Shown here: positions 33,199 through 37,284 of the stretch, piece after piece
Layout of the letters: each line of letters opens with the position of its first letter
Numbering within the stretch: the first letter of the stretch is position 1
DNA from: Bacteroides sp.
GTDB taxonomy: Bacteria > Bacteroidota > Bacteroidia > Bacteroidales > SM23-62
Assembly: GCA_011053095.1 (NCBI GenBank)
Contig: DRHS01000036.1
Coordinates: 1-37,284 of the forward strand
Length of the DNA stretch: 37,284 nucleotides
Direction: 5' to 3'
Made by a program: the position numbers and the translations under genes
The notes under the pieces: model-generated
The model's database searches: none
What the model saw: the letters and a program-made list of their open reading frames with translations, nothing else
Told to the model about the DNA's origin: nothing

Positions 33199-34590
33199 AT
33201 GAGCCTTAAGAAATCCATAAAATATACTGCATTTCTGTTCACGCTGATGATCAGCATCATATACCTTGGATCATGCAGGAACGGGTCACTTACAGGGTGG
33301 ATTATCATGACACAGGTTCCTGCAAGTGTTCCTGATCCTGACTATACACTGGGATATCCCTGGAGGTACTCTCCGGGCTCCCGCCTGGTGGCTGTGAAAC
33401 CCGGGATGTCCCTAAATGAGAGACTGGTTCTTACAGAGGGTTTCTTTTCAGCCTGCTCCCCTTCCCTGTCATACGATGGAAGTTTTTTATTGTTTACTGG
33501 GAAAAAAGATAAATCGGACCCCTGGCAGGTATGGATTATGGATTTGAATGATATGTCAATCAGGCAGGTAACAAGAGAAGAGGTAAACTGTTTGGACCCT
33601 GTATATCTACCTTCAGGACGAATAGTGTTCAGCAGGTCTGCTTCAAGGAATAAACCACCACCAACATTCTTGCTATATAGCTGCAATACGGACGGATCAG
33701 AAATGAAGCAGATCAGCTTCCACCCCCATAGAGACATGGCATCCAATATTATGCTCGACGGCCGGTTGCTTACAGTTAGCCGGCAATTGTCTCCCCGGGT
33801 AGGTGAACAGATTTACCTTGCCCTGAGGCCCGATGGTACCAAGGCAGAATTATTTTACAAGCCTGTTCCCGGTGGCAACCTTTGGGGAAAGGGGATTGAA
33901 ACAAGGGATAATGAGATTGTTTTCATCGAATCCTCCACGCAGGATCCTATGAAAGGGGATCTGCTTGCGGTTGACCAGAACAGACCCCTCAATTCCCGAA
34001 AAAATCTTGCAACTGCAGTGCCGGGCAGTTTTCATTCCGCATCAGAAATGCCTGCCGGTAATTTTCTTGTTTCATACCGGGATAATCCAGCGGAAACCTA
34101 TGCCCTTTATGAATTTGATCCACAGACCGGCAAACTGGGCGAATTAATCGTACAGCGGCCTGATTTTCATGTTTTCGATCCTGTAATGGTGGCCGAATAT
34201 AACAGGCCCAGGAAACTTCCGAGTGCTGTAAACGAGAGTAATCCCACCGGATTACTGCTCTGCCAGGATATTCATCTCTCACAGATTGTCGATGCAATTG
34301 ATAATAACAGCAACCTTGTTCAGGTCTGGGGCAGGGAAGGACTGATGGGAGAAATCCAGGCCGAGGAGGACGGATCATTTTACCTTAAAATAGCCGCAGA
34401 TACACCGGTACAAATACGTACTGTTGACCTGGATGGGAACACAATTCGCGGTCCATCAGCCTGGATATGGCTCAGGCCAAATGAAAGACGGGGTTGCGTG
34501 GGTTGCCATGCCGACCCGGAACTTGTACCGGAGAACAGGGTACCAATGGCCGTAAATAAGCCACCAGTCGAGATACCAGCCAATCCATGA
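33199..34590 (+). CDS. Monoheme propeller protein, hydrazine synthase alpha middle domain-like
   Basis: This 463-aa exported protein has a signal with a lipobox-like LGSC (about 25-28). Residues 60-330 carry TolB/PD40-like beta-propeller blades (PSLSYDGSFLLFTGKK, WQVWIMDLNDMSIRQVT, YLPSGRIVFSRSA, SCNTDGSEMKQIS). The C-terminal quarter contains SFYLKIAADTPVQIRTVD and RPNERRGCVGCHADPELVPE, with a single c-type heme site C433-V-G-C436-H437. This arrangement matches proteins annotated as containing the hydrazine synthase alpha subunit middle domain, which are widespread outside anammox bacteria and of unknown function. No beta or gamma hydrazine synthase subunit is nearby, so hydrazine chemistry is not implied. 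It probably acts as an electron-transfer or redox-sensing partner of the multiheme protein 10 bp downstream. Confidence 0.82.
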   Translation: MSLKKSIKYTAFLFTLMISIIYLGSCRNGSLTGWIIMTQVPASVPDPDYTLGYPWRYSPGSRLVAVKPGMSLNERLVLTEGFFSACSPSLSYDGSFLLFTGKKDKSDPWQVWIMDLNDMSIRQVTREEVNCLDPVYLPSGRIVFSRSASRNKPPPTFLLYSCNTDGSEMKQISFHPHRDMASNIMLDGRLLTVSRQLSPRVGEQIYLALRPDGTKAELFYKPVPGGNLWGKGIETRDNEIVFIESSTQDPMKGDLLAVDQNRPLNSRKNLATAVPGSFHSASEMPAGNFLVSYRDNPAETYALYEFDPQTGKLGELIVQRPDFHVFDPVMVAEYNRPRKLPSAVNESNPTGLLLCQDIHLSQIVDAIDNNSNLVQVWGREGLMGEIQAEEDGSFYLKIAADTPVQIRTVDLDGNTIRGPSAWIWLRPNERRGCVGCHADPELVPENRVPMAVNKPPVEIPANP

Positions 34591-34600
34591 TTTGATTTAA

Positions 34601-36658
34601 ATGAGCAAGTATAAGACTATAATAATTATCTCAGGCCTCCTGCTGGCACTCATCCTTTTGATGATACCTGCACGAAAAATGTCCATTGAACATGTGAACT
34701 GGGTTACAGCAACGGATGATCACCCGCTGAACTGCTTCTCCTGTCATTTATACACTCAGAAGGATGGTCTGGCAGCCAGGCTAATCAATGCGGATTATCT
34801 ATCACCCCTTAACCTGTCCATCTCCAGGGATGGAAGCAGGCTTTATGTTATTGCGCAGGAAGGAAATGCCATGCTGGTAGTGGATGCGGAAAAAGACCTT
34901 GTACTGGAGAAGATACAGGTTGGCAACAGGCCACACAGCCTTGTACTTGACGGCAGTGAGGAAAGAGCATTCGTAAGCAGCCAGTGGACCGATCAGGTAT
35001 TTGTCATTGACCTTGCGAGCAATCGGATAACAGATACACTGGCGACCGGAGGAGGACCTGCGGGACTTGCAATCAGTCCGGATGACAGTTACCTGTATGT
35101 CGTCAATTCATATTCAAATAATATATCCATTTTTGACCTTGAAACCAACAAAGAAAAAAAACGGCTCAGGGCCGGCAACAACCCGGTTTCAGCGGCCTTT
35201 TCCCCCGACGGAGAAAGTGTATATGTCACCAGCAGGCGTTCCCTGCGCACCACTTACAGAACCCCTCCCAGGACAGAAATGACCGTGGCCGATACCCGAA
35301 CACAACGGATCCGGGAGCGCATGATATTTGAGAATGCATATATCATGGAAAATGTTGCTTTTACACCCGGAGGTGACCTTTCCCTGACTACACTTATACG
35401 GCCCAAAAACCTGCTTCCCTCAATACAGGTGGAAAGGGGATGGATGATGACACACGGGATAGGCGTGATTGAACAGAAAGAAAATGGCAGGATGGTCCAG
35501 CTCCTGCTGGATGAACCCAATGCCTATTACTCCGATCCATTTGACATTGTCATTTCCCCGGATGGGAAAAGGGCCTATGTAAGCCATTCAGGAGTGGACC
35601 GGATATCGGTAATCGACCTGGATGAAGTGAGAACACTCCTGGCGGAAGCGGATCCGGAGGAGCTTATTACATACTCTAATCACCTGGGCATCAGTGATCG
35701 ATATGTAACAGAGCGCATCCCGACCGGAGCCAATCCAAAAGGAATGGTGCTGTCGCCGGATGGGAAATACCTGTATGTGGCGGAGAGACTGGAAGACAGG
35801 ATTGCCGTGATCAATACAGAAAAACTGGAAACCGAGAGGTATATCGATCTTGGTGGTCCACGCAGATTGACAGTTGCGCGCCAGGGACGCCAGCTCTTTA
35901 ATAATGCAGGCCACACATTCCAGAATCAATATTCATGCTATACCTGCCACCCTGATGCACATGAAGATGGACTGGTATACAATATGGCAGCCAGCGGTAT
36001 GGGAAGGAACCTGGCAAATGTTCAGACACTGAGGGATATAGGAGAGATCCCCCCCTATAAATGGAACGGAAAGAACCAGACCATCTACAAACAGGATGGA
36101 ATGCGCTTCTCAATGGTTCTTACAAGAACGGAAGCCTTCAGTTATAAGGAACTGGACGCACTGGTAGCCTACATTGTCACAGGCATTACCAATCCCCCGA
36201 ACCTCTATAATCCCGACGGGGAACTGACAGAGGCCCAGCAGAGGGGCAAAGATATTTTTTACCGCACACAATCAAATGACGGCATGCTTATACCCGAAGG
36301 TAACCGATGCTATACATGCCATCCCCCACCCTATTTTACCAATATGCAGATGGCGGATGTGGGCACGCTCTCCGAAACGGATGATCCCATGCGTCTTGAT
36401 GTACCTCAGCTTAACAATGTTTACGAATCCGCTCCCTTCCTTCATGACGGAAGGGCAGCCACCCTGGAGGAGCTGTGGACCCGGTATAATAATGAAGACA
36501 AACACGGGGTTGGGAATGACATGAGAAAGGACCAGCTGAATGACCTGGTAGAATACCTGAAATCACTCAGGGATGCAAAATATTACAAGGACGATCCCCA
36601 TGTCTACAGGGCTTCGATATCCGGTTACAAAAAAACAAGTAATGAAGGAACGCATTAA
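34601..36658 (+). CDS. YVTN beta-propeller fused to MauG/CCP-like multiheme cytochrome c
   Basis: This 685-aa protein has an N-terminal membrane anchor (IIIISGLLLALILLMIPA). A first heme motif C45-F-S-C-H49 precedes a seven-bladed YVTN/YncE-type propeller (about 70-430) with repeats such as NLSISRDGSRLYVIA, GLAISPDDSYLYVVNSYS and GMVLSPDGKYLYVAERL. The C-terminal 240 residues resemble di-heme cytochrome c peroxidase/MauG proteins, with C446-Y-T-C-H450 (SCYTCHPDAHEDG) and C570-Y-T-C-H574 (RCYTCHPPPYFTN), then LDVPQLNNVYESAPFLHDGR, a block shared by this family. Three hemes in total are predicted. MauG-type proteins oxidise protein side chains or peroxide at a distance, so it could act on a partner of the cluster in the periplasm. 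The stop overlaps the next start by 17 bp. Confidence 0.88.
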   Translation: MSKYKTIIIISGLLLALILLMIPARKMSIEHVNWVTATDDHPLNCFSCHLYTQKDGLAARLINADYLSPLNLSISRDGSRLYVIAQEGNAMLVVDAEKDLVLEKIQVGNRPHSLVLDGSEERAFVSSQWTDQVFVIDLASNRITDTLATGGGPAGLAISPDDSYLYVVNSYSNNISIFDLETNKEKKRLRAGNNPVSAAFSPDGESVYVTSRRSLRTTYRTPPRTEMTVADTRTQRIRERMIFENAYIMENVAFTPGGDLSLTTLIRPKNLLPSIQVERGWMMTHGIGVIEQKENGRMVQLLLDEPNAYYSDPFDIVISPDGKRAYVSHSGVDRISVIDLDEVRTLLAEADPEELITYSNHLGISDRYVTERIPTGANPKGMVLSPDGKYLYVAERLEDRIAVINTEKLETERYIDLGGPRRLTVARQGRQLFNNAGHTFQNQYSCYTCHPDAHEDGLVYNMAASGMGRNLANVQTLRDIGEIPPYKWNGKNQTIYKQDGMRFSMVLTRTEAFSYKELDALVAYIVTGITNPPNLYNPDGELTEAQQRGKDIFYRTQSNDGMLIPEGNRCYTCHPPPYFTNMQMADVGTLSETDDPMRLDVPQLNNVYESAPFLHDGRAATLEELWTRYNNEDKHGVGNDMRKDQLNDLVEYLKSLRDAKYYKDDPHVYRASISGYKKTSNEGTH

Positions 36659-37284
36659 GAAATTATCATCGTACCTGGCACTGCTGGCATTCTGTATGCC
36701 GGGAGCAGGATTACAGGACCTGGCCGGCCAGGATGAAACCGGCAAAAGTTCAATGCCCATTTACGGGAATTGGGAACACTTTACCACTGCTGACGGACTG
36801 CCCGATGACAAGGCCTATTGTGTAAGGGTTGACGGTGACCGGGTATGGGTGGGAACCAAAGAAGGGCTGGCAATGTATGAAGATGGTATCTGGCAAACAT
36901 TTGATGTTGAGGACGGACTGGCACATCCCGGTGTGCTCTCCATAGATGTTTCTGAGCTCACCGGGGATGTCTGGATTGGAACGTTCGGGGGACTAAACCG
37001 GTACTCAGGTGGTGAATTTGAGACGTTCAACCAGTTCAACAGCGGACTGCCAAATGACGTGATCTATTCCATTGCCTGCCATGACAAGGATGTCTGGGTG
37101 GCTACGGGCGGAGGTGCAGGGCGTTATGATACCTACTCGGAGCGCTGGGACATTTATACGGAAAGAAATGCCCCCATGCATGAACCATGGACCTATGGAG
37201 TTTGTACAGGAGGGGATAGAATTTATATTGCTGCATGGGGAGGTGGTGTAATTGAATACAATACTGCCAACGGGCAATTCAGGG
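36642..37284 (+). CDS. Secreted Reg_prop beta-propeller protein (partial, 3' end beyond window)
   Basis: The frame from ATG 36642, 17 bp inside the end of the cytochrome gene, stays open to the window end (214 codons visible). MKERIKKLSSYLALLAFCMP is a signal peptide. The remainder is built of two-component-regulator-type propeller blades: HFTTADGLPDDKAYCVRVDG, VWVGTKEGLAMYEDG, VWIGTFGGLNRYSGG and VWVATGGGAGRYD. Such blades occur in hybrid sensor kinases and in stand-alone secreted proteins; which one this is depends on the unseen C-terminus. The overlapping start shows it belongs to the operon. Confidence 0.85.
   Translation, partial: MKERIKKLSSYLALLAFCMPGAGLQDLAGQDETGKSSMPIYGNWEHFTTADGLPDDKAYCVRVDGDRVWVGTKEGLAMYEDGIWQTFDVEDGLAHPGVLSIDVSELTGDVWIGTFGGLNRYSGGEFETFNQFNSGLPNDVIYSIACHDKDVWVATGGGAGRYDTYSERWDIYTERNAPMHEPWTYGVCTGGDRIYIAAWGGGVIEYNTANGQFR

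Noticed and set aside
33199-34590. Hydrazine synthase of an anammox pathway
   Set aside because: Only the alpha middle-domain-like part with one heme is present; no beta or gamma subunit and no hydrazine dehydrogenase nearby.
1-37284. CRISPR arrays, tRNA or rRNA genes, insertion sequences, integrase or attachment sites
   Set aside because: I found no regularly spaced repeats of CRISPR type, no cloverleaf-like or rRNA sequence that I could recognise by eye, and no transposase or integrase frame; a small RNA could still be missed.

Overview
This 37.3 kb window reads as a chromosomal stretch of a marine- or sediment-type Bacteroidota, probably Bacteroidales/Marinilabiliales-like. The taxonomic clues are a SusC/SusD pair, a fused hybrid two-component regulator (propeller sensor, kinase, receiver and AraC output in one chain), many lipoprotein signals, few strong Shine-Dalgarno sites, one TAnnTTTG-type -7 element, and a 45-aa CxxC small protein of a kind I associate with this phylum. 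The assignment rests on gene content only.

Region 1 (1-3408) is a minus-strand cell-wall sugar salvage locus: a MurU-like nucleotidyltransferase (cut by the window start), a sugar kinase fused to a RapZ C-terminal domain, and a 45-aa CxxC protein. An oppositely oriented, Tat-exported mandelate racemase-type enolase-superfamily gene lies in the middle of it. Positions 3409-3898 hold no convincing gene.

Region 2 (3899-10820) is a complete aprB-aprA-qmoA-qmoB-qmoC operon. It encodes dissimilatory APS reductase and its quinone-interacting membrane complex, linking the APS/sulfite couple to the quinone pool. This is unexpected in Bacteroidota. No sat or dsr gene lies within the window, so direction and purpose (respiration of APS, or sulfite oxidation) stay open. 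A tiny transmembrane ORF broken by an in-frame stop follows.

Region 3 (11009-23580) is a glycan-utilisation locus: the hybrid regulator; an intergenic region with four phased direct repeats, a TTAGG tandem repeat and a possible small membrane protein; then susC, susD, a small lipoprotein, a strong terminator, a PhyH-type dioxygenase, a decayed alpha/beta-hydrolase and a GH33-type sialidase lipoprotein. The likely substrate is a sialylated or related acidic-sugar glycan.

Region 4 (23671-37284) begins with an OmpH/Skp-like lipoprotein. A tight same-strand cluster follows: three large FG-GAP/ASPIC-UnbV (CRTAC1-type) secreted proteins, an asparagine-synthetase-like ligase lacking the glutaminase cysteine, a radical SAM enzyme, a single-heme protein resembling the hydrazine-synthase-alpha middle domain family, a YVTN-propeller/triheme cytochrome c fusion, and a propeller protein cut by the window end. 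Overlapping or near-abutting starts and stops point to one operon. I cannot assign it to a described pathway. It is the best candidate for an undescribed system: two cytoplasmic modifying enzymes embedded among exported calcium-binding propellers and periplasmic cytochromes.
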